The notes under the pieces are model-generated. The model ran no database searches, was not told the DNA's origin, and was given only the letters and a program-made list of their open reading frames with translations. A program made the translations under genes and the position numbers. Shown here one piece after another: positions 46,200 to 58,000 of a stretch of 64,000 nucleotides of DNA (position 1 is the stretch's first letter; every line of letters starts with the position of its first letter). Source of the DNA: Blastomyces gilchristii SLH14081 (taxonomy: Eukaryota > Ascomycota > Eurotiomycetes > Onygenales > Ajellomycetaceae); contig NW_003101670.1 in the NCBI RefSeq assembly GCF_000003855.2, forward strand, positions 830,841 to 894,840, given 5' to 3'.

Positions 46200-47400
46200 A
46201 CCGTGCCATGCTTACTCACTCTCTGTAGTGAGTGCGCCACAGCGTACGGAAAACCACACTGTAAAGAAAATATTTTGAATATAGTAATCTTCAAAAATTA
46301 ATTAATAATCATCATCACATCTATCTATAACATAAAGATTATCTATATACTCATTAGAAGGTGTAGAATCCACTGTAAGTTGAGATTCTATAGAATTATC
46401 TTGTTGTGATTGAGTGGCTGTAGATTTTGTAGATTTGATTCCAATCAATTGAAGAGTCTTATTGAACATCTTTTTCATCTCATCTGCTCTATGGGTCGCG
46501 ATCTTGCGATTGGCATCCTTAATAGTGAGGACTCCATCTACTTGCACCTGCCTGCGGGAGGATTTGACGACCTGATGTCTATTTGCTTGATAATGACCTG
46601 CAAGTTCACCCTCACGGTGCGCGTTCAATTCTGCCTGGAGTCCTGGACCATGCTACCCTTGAAGATCTTGTTCAACTGCCTTGTCAAACCAGGTGTAAGG
46701 ATATCCTTCACATCTTCTAAGGCCTTGGCTGCTGTATTGATTTGGTGACATAGTTTTGCAACCATCTCTGGGGAGGTTAATTGTGAGGAGGCAGTTGATG
46801 ATCAATCTGCAGGTGGCGGGGTAAAGTGATTGCATACATCACCATCACCATCGTATATGTTGAGATCTGGGGCATCATTTTGGATTCATGGGTTTTTGCT
46901 TGACTTGTTTGTAATCTGGCAGGTGTTTGATGAATCAATATATCCACATCTTGCTTACTATGGGAGGTGCAGTCTCTGGATCTGTATGATGCTGTCTCAA
47001 CATGCGGTTCGCGATATGCTCGATGATGAATGGGCAAAAATTAATGTTCAACTGATGAATTCATATCTTAATTGCCTCTTCCTGACTGTCATTCAATGCT
47101 TGATTCAGTGGAATCCTCATAGTCCTTGATTTCTTGCCATTGATCCTCTCATACAAGGTGGCATATGGGACTTTGAATTCTCGTGACAGAGATGTGATTT
47201 TTAATTTTGAATTGCTTTTGTACACATCAACAGCTCTTTGCAACTGCTCCTCAGTGTAATTAGAAGATTTAGACATGATTATAATTAATGATGATTATTT
47301 GAAGATGAAGAATAAAGATATTCAAAATATTTTCTTTACAGTGTGGTTTTCTGTACACTGTGGCGCACTCACTACAGAGAGTGAGTAAGCATGGCACGGT
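46200..47400 (-). mobile_element. Fot/pogo-like DNA transposon, internally deleted, 1201 bp
   Basis: 83-bp terminal inverted repeats (46200-46282, 47318-47400) beginning ACCGTGCCATGC differ at only two sites, both CpG transitions. It is flanked by TA (46198-46199, 47401-47402), the Tc1/mariner/pogo target; the intact site GAATACTATTC is seen in the E1 3' LTR near 54434. It contains both ends of a transposase gene but not the middle, so it cannot move itself. Base composition is near normal and it keeps CpGs, unlike its surroundings. Confidence 0.92.
46302..47276 (-). pseudogene. Pogo/Fot-like transposase, DDE core deleted
   Basis: The N-terminus is intact at 47276-47061: MSKSSNYTEEQLQRAVDVYK, then LTSLSREFKVPYATLYERI, a psq-type helix-turn-helix. 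A TGA follows where Trp is expected (AIKI, stop, IHQLN). The frame continues as a CENP-B-type second HTH (IANRML, APPIVSKMWIY, stop, FIKHLPDYKQVKQKPMNPK) to about 46875. The catalytic DDE domain, normally about 200 residues, is absent. The C-terminal part resumes at about 46850 and ends in RRQVQVDGVLTIKDANRKIA and a Ser/Thr-rich tail at 46302, with a stop at 46653 and at least one frameshift. The HTHs bind the TIRs; the product, if made, could only bind DNA. Confidence 0.88.
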
Positions 47401-47546
47401 TACTATTCATAACTCAGCTTGAATGCTATCATACATTTAATCTCTATATTTTATCTTTCTATCATGAATACTTCTAATAGTTAACAGTACATATCACATC
47501 AAGCTGCAAATATCTGAATAATCATCTATAAGTACTTATTCTTATA

Positions 47547-48615
47547 TTTCAAGCTCTGTCAGTCAGCAATTATCTGTTATGACTGAAAGAACTAGAAATT
47601 TATATACTTCAATCTCTGCAAACTCTACTGCAGATACTCAGAAGCAGTCATCTGAATCATGAATAATCTCTATAAAAGAAGTCTTAAAGAACTTATTAAT
47701 TACATATAGAATATTATTCTCTGTATCTGTGATAGAGAAACTCTCTGCATCTGTGATAGAGAAACTCTCTGAACTGATGAATGAATCAATCTCAGTAAAG
47801 AACATTCTTAAGTATCTCTCACAGAATTAAGCTATTTTTCTACAAGAAATGCTTACTGTCTGTAAACACTCTTAAACTGAGTCTTTGAACATGATCTTCA
47901 GAGATATCTGTGAACTGAAAAGAAACTTTCTTAAGTTATAATTACTTAAGATCACTTACTGAATTATAATCTATAAAAGCTTTTACCAGTTTGTATTTAA
48001 AATTGACTCACAAGCTCAGCTGTGTAATATAAAAGATGAAGAAGCTGTTATTTATACAATAACAGATCTCTACTACACTGAAGTCAAGAACTGACTGAAT
48101 TATCTAAAGAATGATTATAAGAGATTTCACTGATCTGTTCTTAAGATTTATTTAGAGAATAAGTTGAGAGACTTTACAAGCTGAACAGAGAACATCTGAA
48201 CTGCAATTATTAATATTAGAAAAAGAGATAAGAAATCTGATAAAGACTACTTATAGTACTTTATAAAATTATAATGTGAATTAAGATCTGTGAAAACAGA
48301 GCTCTGAAACAAGATCTGAATAATAATATTTATAAAAAGACTGAATAAAGATATACAGAATAAGCTTATTAAGTAAGACTCTAAACTCTTGATTCTGAAG
48401 AAACTGATAACTCTTATTTATCATTTATAGATTACTGTGTGAGTTATAGATCTGTAAAGAGTAGATTATTAACTGACTCTGCAAGAGTCAAAACACAGAG
48501 AACAGATTTATCAGAGAAGATAATAAAATATAGAGAGATTATATCTACTACTGAGTAGAGAGAGAGAGCTTTATAAGCTTTTATAAACAGAGTATATAAT
48601 AGAAAGACTAAGAAA
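47547..48615 (+). pseudogene. E1 gag (broken)
   Basis: The leader and Gag region after the 5' LTR. Long pseudo-open stretches rich in Lys, Glu and Leu are read through stops (for example near 47590-47960). A direct repeat of a TCTGTGATAGAGAAACTCTC block occurs near 47720-47765. No zinc knuckle was securely placed. The same region is missing from E2, which is cut at the position equivalent to about 48440. The right end is lost in the N gap. Confidence 0.55.
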
Positions 48616-48715
48616 NNNNNNNNNNNNNNNNNNNNNNNNNNNNNNNNNNNNNNNNNNNNNNNNNNNNNNNNNNNNNNNNNNNNNNNNNNNNNNNNNNNNN
48701 NNNNNNNNNNNNNNN
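48616..48715. other. Assembly gap (100 N)
   Basis: Exactly 100 N bases in E1 gag. The E2 copy (minus strand, near 60600-60720) is continuous here and could bridge it. Confidence 0.95.
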
Positions 48716-50950
48716 GAATAAAGTCAGTAACAGTCTTCTTAGAGTCTTGAAGTTAATATCTGAATCTGTTACTTCTTCAATGAAAATACTTATTTATAAG
48801 AAGAGACTGTACTGTAGTACTACTGTTTCACAAGTATAAAAAGTATTAATGAACTCAGAATCTCAGGTCACTGTAGTGATTCTAAAGCTCACAGAGTGAA
48901 TAAGTTAAATAATGAAAACTGAGAATCTGCTCTTATAATAAGCAGAGTGTGAGAACTCAGATTTAAGAGCTAAGAGACTTATAAGAGCTATCTTTGAATT
49001 ATAAGATCTCTTCAGAATCTGAAGAAGATTTATAAAAACTGTAATTATTATAGATATCATAGATAACATGTACTTAAGACTTATATATCTTCAAAGATAT
49101 AATTCATACATAGCTGTCTACAAGTCAGGTTTATACTTCTGATCAGTGTTAACAGACTCACTTATAGAGATAGAGTCAGTGAATACTGCAGAGTTAATTA
49201 GAGAATATAAGCTCATCTATATAATAACTTTATAAATGTCTGAGAAGTTCATGATTATGAAAACTGAGCTTCAGATATTAGAGAAATTCTGAGATCTTAT
49301 AGAGATATTTAACTTAGTAAAGATAACTGAGCTTTCTTCTTACTATAAAAAGAATCTAATAATAGATTTAATAGAAGAATAGAAACTCTTCTAAGAATTA
49401 ATCTATAAGTTTTTTTATTATGAGACAGAGATCTTACAGATCTATGTAAAGAAGAATCTGAAGAATAACTTTATTCAGTCTTCACAGATCTCTGTGAAAG
49501 TCTCTGTGATATTTATGAAGAAGAAGAATAAAGATCTCAGATTATATATAGACTACTATAATCTGAATTTCAAGATAATAAAGAGTTACTACTCTCTATC
49601 TTTAATTGAGAATGTGATTAACTGTCTCACAGAAGCTGTTATATTCACATAACTGAATGTAATTAATATATATACACAGCTGTAAATACAGTCTGAAAAT
49701 GAATAAAAGACTGTCTTTAGAACTACACTGAGATAATTTAAATATCTAGTAATATCTTTTGATTTGATTAATATCTTCACAGTATTTCAGTCTTTTATTA
49801 ATAAAATACTTCATGTATATCTGAATATCTTTATAATAGTATATCTGAATGATGTGATAATGTACTTTATAAAGAAGAAAGAACACACTGAGTATATACA
49901 AAGTGTATTAAAGACTCTAGATAAGACAGAACTATATATTAAGTTTATAAAGTATAACTTCAGTATCTATTGAATTAATTTTCTAAAATATATAATTATC
50001 ACAGATAATATTCAGATGAAATCTTCACAGATTAAGACTATTCTATTATAATCAGAGTTAACTAGTATTTATAAGATTCAGATCTTTCTGAGCTTTGTGA
50101 ATTTCTATAGACAGTTTATCTTTATATTTATAAGAATCTTCTTAACTCTTACAGACATGCTGAAGAGTGAAAATAAGAAAAAGTCATCTTATAAATAGAG
50201 AATAAAAAGATTATTAAAAAGAGAGAATTGTAAGAACTTTCTTATCTCAGAAGTGTATAAGATCTTTATAAGATTAAAATAGATATTCACAGATATAGTA
50301 ATACTATTTCACTTTAATCTCTTACTCTTAACTAGATTAAAGATAGATATCTTTTTCTTTATAATTTCAGAAATAATCTTATAACTACAGTTAAATGAGA
50401 ACTGAGTTTCAGTGATCTTTTTCTCACAGAAGATATAACTTACAGAGATTAACTATAATATTTATAATTAAGAGCTTCTTATAATAGTGAAATTCTTTTA
50501 TCACTGATATCACTATTTTAAGAGTCTTATAACAGTGATTACTGTTAGAACTGATTATAACAGTTTATAATAGTTTACTTCAATCAAGAAACTCTCACAG
50601 TAGCAGATTAACTGAGCTCAGAGACTGAGTGAGTTCTGATTCAAGATAGAGTATATCAAGAGAACTAAGAACTCAGCAGATGAATTCTCTCACAGATCAG
50701 ACTACATTAAGAAGATCAAGATAACAGATACAGAGAGATTAGAGAAGATAGAAAAGCTTTACAGAATACTCAGACAGAGTGTTATAAAGAGATTAACTGA
50801 AGAGTCTCTCAATTTCTTATGAGAGAAGAGAGAAGAGAGAGAGAAGAAGTCTGTATAATTACTCTCTATAACACTGAGAGTTAACACTCTGAGAATCTCT
50901 GTGAGAATTCTTGAAGAGAGTATCTATAATCTGAAGAGTTTGTAAGCTTT
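48716..50950 (+). pseudogene. E1 gag end, protease and RT/RNase H (broken)
   Basis: Near 49035-49080 a Cys/His cluster (CNYY-RYHR) may be a degraded zinc knuckle. RT is clear: DYYNLNFKIIKSYYSLSLIE near 49550-49610, EAVIFT, KTVFRTTLR, stop, FKYLVISFDL near 49710-49760, then SFINKILHVYLNIFIIVYLN (49788 on) with the catalytic loop YLND at 49842-49853, LDKTELYIKFIKYNFSIY, and the connection IYKIQIFLSFVNFYRQF near 50070-50110. The protease was not identified. RNase H would follow to about 50600. Confidence 0.82.
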
Positions 50951-52480
50951 GAGAAGTGCTGTGAAAGATCTGATATAAGAAGAAACAGAGTATAAGTCTT
51001 TATAAGTTCTTCTATTCAGATTATCTGAACTGCAACTGAGAAATGAATATACTCAGTATATTCAGAAACTGCTTACAGTAGAGATTAACTCTGCAGAAAT
51101 AAAGAATTAAAGAGACTTAAATAATCTCTTATAAAGAGAGAATCAGATTTATATACTCATGAATAAGTTTCTATGTATAGAACTTATTAAAAGATATCAT
51201 AACTCTTCTCTAGTAGATTATTTTACAGATACTAGAACTTATAAGTTACTTATAAGAAAATACTTCTGACTGAAGATATAAGAACTTATAAAGAAGAGAG
51301 TGAATTCTTATACTATTTATCAGAGTTTATAAGTAGTGTGATTCAGATTATATAAAGAACTTACTTCTCTACTCATCTCACAGAAACCTTGAAAACAGCT
51401 AGAAATAAATACTCTTATGAGTCTCTCTGAAAGTAAGAATATATATAATACCTGTTTTAACAGTGTGCTGATGATAGTGAATCACTTTATCAAGATAGCA
51501 CACTTTATACTCACTCATAAGAACTTGAAGTTAAAGAATTTAACTTATATCTTTATTCACAATGTGATCTGATTGTATAAATTATCTGTGAATATTATCT
51601 CAGATAAAGAATTAATCTTTATAGAGAAGTTCTAATCTAATCTGGTAACTATACTGAAGATCTCATAAGATCTAAGCATGACTTTTTATCAGTAGACAGA
51701 TGATCAGATAAAATATCTGATAAGTATATTAAAATAGTATCTGCAGTGTTTATTAATTATAATCAGAATAACTGAGTATATTGATTATTACTTACAGAGT
51801 TTACATATAACAACTTAAAGCATATCAGCACAAATAAAATTCTCTTTAAGATACTCACTAAGACTTATTCATGAATAATCTTAATAAATCTGTAAGAGTA
51901 CACTATAGAGTGTGATGATATCTGTAATCAGACTGAGAGAATTCAGAATATTCAGAAGAAAGCTTATAAATTCTTAAGAAAGACTCAGAAGTATCAGAAG
52001 AGATACTATAACTTCAAGTATATTATAAAGAGTTTTAAGAAAGATAATAGAGTCTGACTAAGTCTAGAAAATATTATTATATAGAGATTCAGTAAGAAGC
52101 TGAATCTCTTGTAGATAGAGTCTTGTAAAATTATAAAGAAAGTAAACTCACAGTTCTATAGATTGAAACTATCATCTAAGTTATAAATATATAATATTTT
52201 TCATGTCTCTTTACTCTGTAAATATAAGAAATTCTTAGAAGAGAACTCTATGACTTATCACTCTATTTATAAACTACTAGAGAATGAAAGAGAATATCAG
52301 ATCAAAGAAATTATTAACTCAGAGAAATGAGATTATAAGCTCTGATTCAAGATTCAGTGATAAGAGTATTCTGATAAGATAAATAAGTTTACTTAAGAAT
52401 TATGTGAGTAGATAAGATATCTATGAAAGCTGAGATATAACTTTTAGACTATGAATTCTGATAAGTTAGAATGATACAGT
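50951..52480 (+). pseudogene. E1 integrase and chromodomain (broken)
   Basis: Integrase: the RYHNSSLVDYFTDTRTY finger region near 51194-51245, SVLMIVNHFIKIAHFILTHK (about 51460-51520; first Asp block), a NIISDKELIFIEKF block near 51592 (second Asp) and FYQQTDDQIKYLISILKQYL (about 51684-51740). Chromodomain at about 52290-52440: YQIKEIINSEK, stop, DYKL, stop, FKIQ, stop, stop, EYSDK, with the stops at positions where W and Q are usual. Homologous to E0 and, inverted, to E2. Confidence 0.82.
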
Positions 52481-54320
52481 CTTCACTAAGAATCTGATTG
52501 TAATGAAGATATTAATACTGTTATTTATAAACTCTAGTCTATAAGATAATGAGTTTCTACTGAGATGAACAGTCTGTGATGTATATAAAGAAAAGAACAA
52601 ATTATGCTTTTATTAAAGTTAAAAAAATACAGAAAATAAAAATAGAACTGTAAACATAATTTAAAGATTAATAAAGAAAAAATAAAGAAAATTCATACTT
52701 ATATTCTTAATACTCATAACACTCAATTCTCTTAAAACTATTAATTTTCTTTTTTAAAGAAGCAGAGAGTATCATGTCTGTAGTACAGATAATTGTTATA
52801 TTTAATACAAAGACTGTCAGAAATGCACAGACTTCAGAGAAGCTAAATATCAGAATATACATAGTTGTGACAGAGTCTTAAGAGCTGACTGTCTGTGTAT
52901 ATGATCAGATATCTCTTATAAAGCTGTATTCACTCTCTCAGTTATACTGAAGTATTCAGCTCAGAAATAATTGAGATATAGAGAGAGAGTTTATCTATTC
53001 AGATTAACTCTTATTATAAATTCATAGTATTTATATTATCTTCATTATTCAGATTTTATGAGTATCTGAGAACTCATCTCTTATTCACTATGAGATTGTG
53101 AAAATGCACTGTGGTGTGAGAACTGTTGATAGAAAATCTAGACATATTTACATATATCTAGTCAGAGATTGTGTAAGTAGAGAGAAAATGATTATAGTTC
53201 TATGAGACTGCAGAAGACACTGACAATATCAGAAGCTTTACAAGAACTATTAGCTAAAATCTGTGAGAAATTACTTATAGAAAGACTTACAGTAAAGAGT
53301 AGAACTACACTACTTAGAGTCAGAGACTGATCTGAAAAAGATATGAAATTAACTGCTAATCTGAAGATCAGATGCAGTGATAAGACTGAGAGAGATGAAG
53401 ATATTATTATAAACAGTAATATCTCTGCTTCATCAGTTAGTAAAAAGTAATCAGAAAAGTCATGAAAACACTTATAAAAAGTTCAGTGATGATCAGATAT
53501 TATTTATAAAGATATTGAAATTGAAAAATTTTTATTCTTAAGAAGTTCTTGAATTAATATATAAATATTGTTAGAAATACTCTCTCTCTGTCATCTGAGT
53601 AAAAACACTTCACAGATGAATGAAAATATTCATAGTTTATAAAGATAAAAGCTGTTATAGAAGAAGAAAAAAGAAGATGAAGTTTTACAGACAGATCTGA
53701 GATATTAATACTACTTTAGAGAGATTTACTTACACTGTGAGTGATTCTGCAGAACAGTTAGATCACTCTAGTAAATAAAGAATAATTATAAATTACAGAT
53801 CTGAATCTTTCTATATAACTATAAAAAGTGATTACAGACTGTAGATATCTTGATTCTATAATTCTACAGAGTTAGTGAAAGAATAGAAAATTTCTCACAA
53901 TTCTACAGTGTTAAAGAACAATGATTTATAAGAATAAGTATAAGATTAACTTATGAATACTTCTCTTTGATAGAGATAATTTTATAGAGAGTGATTCATC
54001 TGCAAGATGAATCTGTGTAATAATTATATAAGAATCTTATAAAAATGATTGAGAGTCAACTGAAATTCTTCTGTATACAAGATATAAGATGAATCTGTGT
54101 GATAGTCAGAGAAGAATCTGTAGATTATAAACAATCTTATGAAATAAGAAACTGAGTGACAGACTCTTTTCTCTTTATAATAATAAGAGATTTTTTCTCA
54201 CTGAGGTTTTTTTTTATAGATGTGAAGAATTTTTAGTGAGTATCACTGCAGTGCTGAGCTGATTTTATAAAGTTACTCAGTGAAAGACTTTGCAGACAAA
54301 GTCTTAGAGAGGAGAGAGTA
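52481..54320 (+). other. E1 region between chromodomain and 3' LTR
   Basis: About 1.8 kb of mutated sequence without a recognised domain; homologous to the minus strand of E2 55022-57000 and in part to E0. Ends with a perfect 9-bp hairpin (54284-54305, loop CAGA) and the purine tract 54306-54318. Confidence 0.6.
54284..54305 (+). other. Hairpin before the E1 3' LTR
   Basis: AAGACTTTG, loop CAGA, CAAAGTCTT. E2 has the same structure at 55037-55058 (AAGACTTCA, loop TCTG, TGAAGTCTT), also perfect, though the variable base pairs differ as CG to TG or CA. Confidence 0.65.
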
Positions 54321-54578
54321 TATAAGAAATCTCACTTCTTATGAATTCTTTACTTCTATTTCTATCTCTTATATAATTAATAGAGTTAGCAGCTCTTGGC
54401 TATACATAACTATATAGACTGAAGTTCATGAATACTATTCACAACTCAGCTTGAATACTATTATATATTTAACTTCTATATTTTATCTTTCTACTGTGAA
54501 TACTTCTAGTAGTTAACAGTACATATCACACCAAGCTGCAAACACCCGAATAATCGCCTGCGAGCACTTATTCTTACA
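54321..54578 (+). repeat. 3' LTR of E1
   Basis: 258 bp. Inner left end TATAAGAAATCTCACTTC (outer version TGTAAGAAATCCCGCTCC); outer right end keeps CACCCGAATAATCGCCTG. Contains the empty pogo target near 54434. Confidence 0.92.
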
Positions 54579-54583
54579 CATAT

Positions 54584-54763
54584 TTGCATATGCCTGGTCA
54601 GAGATTGTGCAGATAGAGAGAAGATAATCATAGATCTGTAAGACTGTAGAAGACACTGACAATACTGAGAGCTTTATAAGAACTGTTAACTAGAGTCTGT
54701 AAGAAATTACTTACAGAAAGACTTACAGCAAAGAGTGAGACTGTGCTACTTGAAGTCAGAAAC
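54584..54763 (+). mobile_element. E0 continuation between E1 and E2
   Basis: Matches E1 53160-53330 in direct orientation; it joins E0 at 46080 across the CATAT duplication. It stops at 54763, where the inverted E2 LTR begins, so E2 is inserted in E0. Confidence 0.75.
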
Positions 54764-55021
54764 TGTAAGAATAAGTACTCACAGGTGATTATTCAGGTGT
54801 TTGCAGCTTGGCATGATATATACTGTTAACTACTAGAAGTATTCATGATAGAAAGATAAAATGTAGAGACTAAATATATAATAGCATTCAAGCTGAGTTA
54901 TGAATAGTATTTATAAACTTCAGTCTATGTAGTTATGTGTAGTCAAGAGTCACTAACTCTATTAATTATATAAGAGATAGAAATAGAGATAAAGAATCTG
55001 TAAGAAGTGAGATTTCTTATA
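54764..55021 (-). repeat. 3' LTR of E2, inverted relative to E1 LTRs
   Basis: A 258-bp inverted copy of 54321-54578, only 185 bp away. The two form a long imperfect inverted repeat. Both ends show AT conversion, though GCAGCTTGGCATG survives. Confidence 0.9.
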
Positions 55022-58000
55022 TATTTTCTTCTCTCTAAGACTTCATCTGTGAAGTCTTTCACTAAGTGACTTCATAGAATCAGCTCAGCACTGCAGTGAT
55101 ACTCACTAAAAACTCTTTATATTTATATAAAAAAATCTCAGTGAGAAAAAATCTCTTATTATTATAAAGAAAAAAGAGTCTGTTACTCAGTTTCTTATTG
55201 TATAAGATTCTTTATAATTTACAGATTCTTCTCTGACTATTATACAGATTTATCTTACATCTTTTATACAGAAGAGTTTCAGTTGACTCTCAATTATTTT
55301 TATGAGATTTTTATTTAATCATTATACAGATTCATCTTACAGATAAATCACTCTCTGTGAGATCACTCTTATTAAAGAGAAGTATTTATAAGTTAATCTT
55401 TTACTTATTCTTACAAATCATTATTCTTTAATACTGTAGAATTGTGAGGAATTTTCTATTCTTTTATTAATTCTATAGAATTATAGAATCAAGATATCTG
55501 CAGTCTGTAATCACTCTTTATAATTATATAGAAAGATTTAGATCTATAATTTATAATCACTCTTTATTTACTAGAGTAATCTGACTGTTCTATGAGATTA
55601 CTTACAGTGTAAGTAAATCTCTCTAAAGTAGTATAAATATCTTAGATTTATCTGTGAAACTTTATCTTCTTTTCTCTTTTTCTATAACAGTTCTTATTCT
55701 TATACACTATGAGTATCTTCATTCATCTGTGAAGTGTTTTTATTCAGATAATAGAGAGAGAGTGTTTCTAATAATATCTGTATATTAATTCAAGAACTTC
55801 TCAAGAATAAAAAAATTTTCAATTTTAATATCTTTATAAATAATATCTGACTATCACTGAGCTTTTTATAGATATCTTTATAACTTCTCTGATCACTTTT
55901 TACTGACTGATGAAATAGAGATATCACTGTTTATAACAGTATCTTTACCTTTTTCAGTCTTATCACTGCATCTGATCTTCAGATCAGCAGTTAACTTCAT
56001 ATCTTCTTCAGATCAGTCTCTGACTTCAAGTAGTATAGTCTCACTCTTTGCTGTAAGTCTTTCTGTAAGTAATTTCTTACAGATTCTAGTTAACAGTTCT
56101 TATAAAGCTCTCAGTATTATCAGTGTCTTCTGCAGTCTTACAGATCTATGATCATTTCTTCTCTATCTGCATAATCTCTGATCAGGTATATATAAATATG
56201 TCTAGGTTTTTTATTAACAGTTCTTACACTGCAGTGTATTTTCACAATCTCATAGTTGATAAGAGATAAGTTCTCAGATACTTATAAAATTCAGATAATC
56301 AAGACAATGCAAATATTATAAATTTATAATAGAAGTTAATCTGAACAGATGAGACTTCTCTTTATATCTCAATTATTTTCAGGCTGAATACTTCAGTATA
56401 ACTGAGAGAGTGAATACAGCTTTATAAGAAATATCTGATTACATGTGTAGATGATCAGCTCTTAAGATTCTGCTATAACTGTATATACTCTGATATTCAG
56501 CTCTTCTGAAGTCTGTGCATTTCTGACAGTCTTCATATCAAATGTAATAATTATCTGTATCATAGATATAATACTCTCTGCTTCTTTGAAGAAAAAAATT
56601 GATAGTTATGAGAGAATTGAGTGTTATAAATATTGAGAATATAAGTGTGAGTTTTCTTTATTTTTTCTTTATTAATCTCTAAACTGTGTTCACAGTTCTG
56701 TTTTTATTTTCTTTGTTTTTTAACTTTAATAAGAGTATGATTTCTTCTTCTCTTTGTATACACTGTAAACTGTTCATCTCAGTAGAAACTCATCATCTTA
56801 TAGACTAGAATTTATAAATAACAGTGTTAATATCTTTATTATAATCAGATTCTTAGTAAAGATTACATTATTCTAACTTATCAGAATTCACAGTATAAAA
56901 GTCATATCTCAGCTTTCACAGATATCTTATCTAATCAGATAATTCTTAAGTGAACTTATTTATCTTATCAGAATACTCTTATCACTGAATCTTGAATCAG
57001 AGCTTATAATCTCACTTCTCTAAGTTAATAATTTCTTTAATCTGATATTCTCTTTCACTCTCTAATACTTTATAAATAGAGTGATGAGTCACAGAGTTCT
57101 CTTCTAAGAATTTCTTATATTTATAAAGTAAAGAGATATGAAAAATATTATATATCTATAACTCAGGTGATAGTTTCAATCTATAGAATTATAAACTAAC
57201 TTTCTTTATAATCTTATAAGACTCTGTCTGTAAGAGATTTAGCTTCTTACTAGATCTTTATATAATGATATTTTCTAGACTTAGTCAGTCTTTATCATCT
57301 TTCTTAAAACTCTTTATAATATACTTAAAGTTATAGTATCTCTTCTAATACTTCTGAGTCTTTCTCAAGAATTCACAGACTTTCTCTCAGATATTCTGAA
57401 TTCTCTCAGTCTGTTTACAGATATCATCACACTCTATAGTGTACTTTCATAAGTTCATTAAGATTATTCACAGATAAGTCTCAGTGAGTATTTTAAAGTG
57501 AGTTTTATCTGTGCTGACATGCTTTGAGTTATTGTATATAAACTCTATAAGTGATAATTAATACACTCAGTCATTCTGATTATAATTAACAAAGTACTGC
57601 AGATACTGTTTTAATATACTTATTAGATATTCTATCTGATTATCTATCTATTGATAAAAAGCTGTATTTAGATCCTATAAAATCTTTAGTATAGTTATCA
57701 GATCAGATCAGAACTCTTCTATAAAGATTAATTCTCTGTTTAAGATAATATTCACAGATAATTCATGTAACTGAATCACATTGTAAATAAAGATATGAGT
57801 TAAATTCTTTAACTTTAAGTTCTTATAGATGAATATAAAGTGTGTTATTTTAATAAAGTAATTTACTATTATCAGTACACTGTCAAAGCAGGTATTATAT
57901 ATGTTCTTACTTTCAGAGAGACTTATAAGAGTATTTATTTCTAGCTATTCACAAGATTCTCACAGAATGAGTAGAGAAGTAAGTTCTTTATATAACTTAA

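Larger units (their letters stand above)
46086..47546 (+). repeat. 5' LTR of E1, split by a pogo-like element
   Basis: 258 bp after removal of 46200-47402. The outer part (46086-46199) keeps CpG, such as TCCTCGCGGATTC and TTAGCGGCCC; the inner part (47403-47546) is AT-converted compared with the 3' LTR end (for example CATCTATAAGTA against CGCCTGCGAGCA). Confidence 0.92.
46086..54578 (+). mobile_element. Gypsy family E copy E1, full length, inserted in E0
   Basis: Plus-strand LTR retrotransposon with target duplication CATAT (46081-46085, 54579-54583). Its 5' LTR is 46086-46199 plus 47403-47546 (interrupted by the pogo-like element) and totals 258 bp; the 3' LTR is 54321-54578, also 258 bp. 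Without the 1.2-kb insert it is about 7.3 kb including a 100-N gap. Internal order is gag, RT, RNase H, integrase and chromodomain. A purine-rich tract AGAGAGGAGAGAG (54306-54318) precedes the 3' LTR. Outer ends are GC-preserved, inner ends mutated. Confidence 0.93.
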
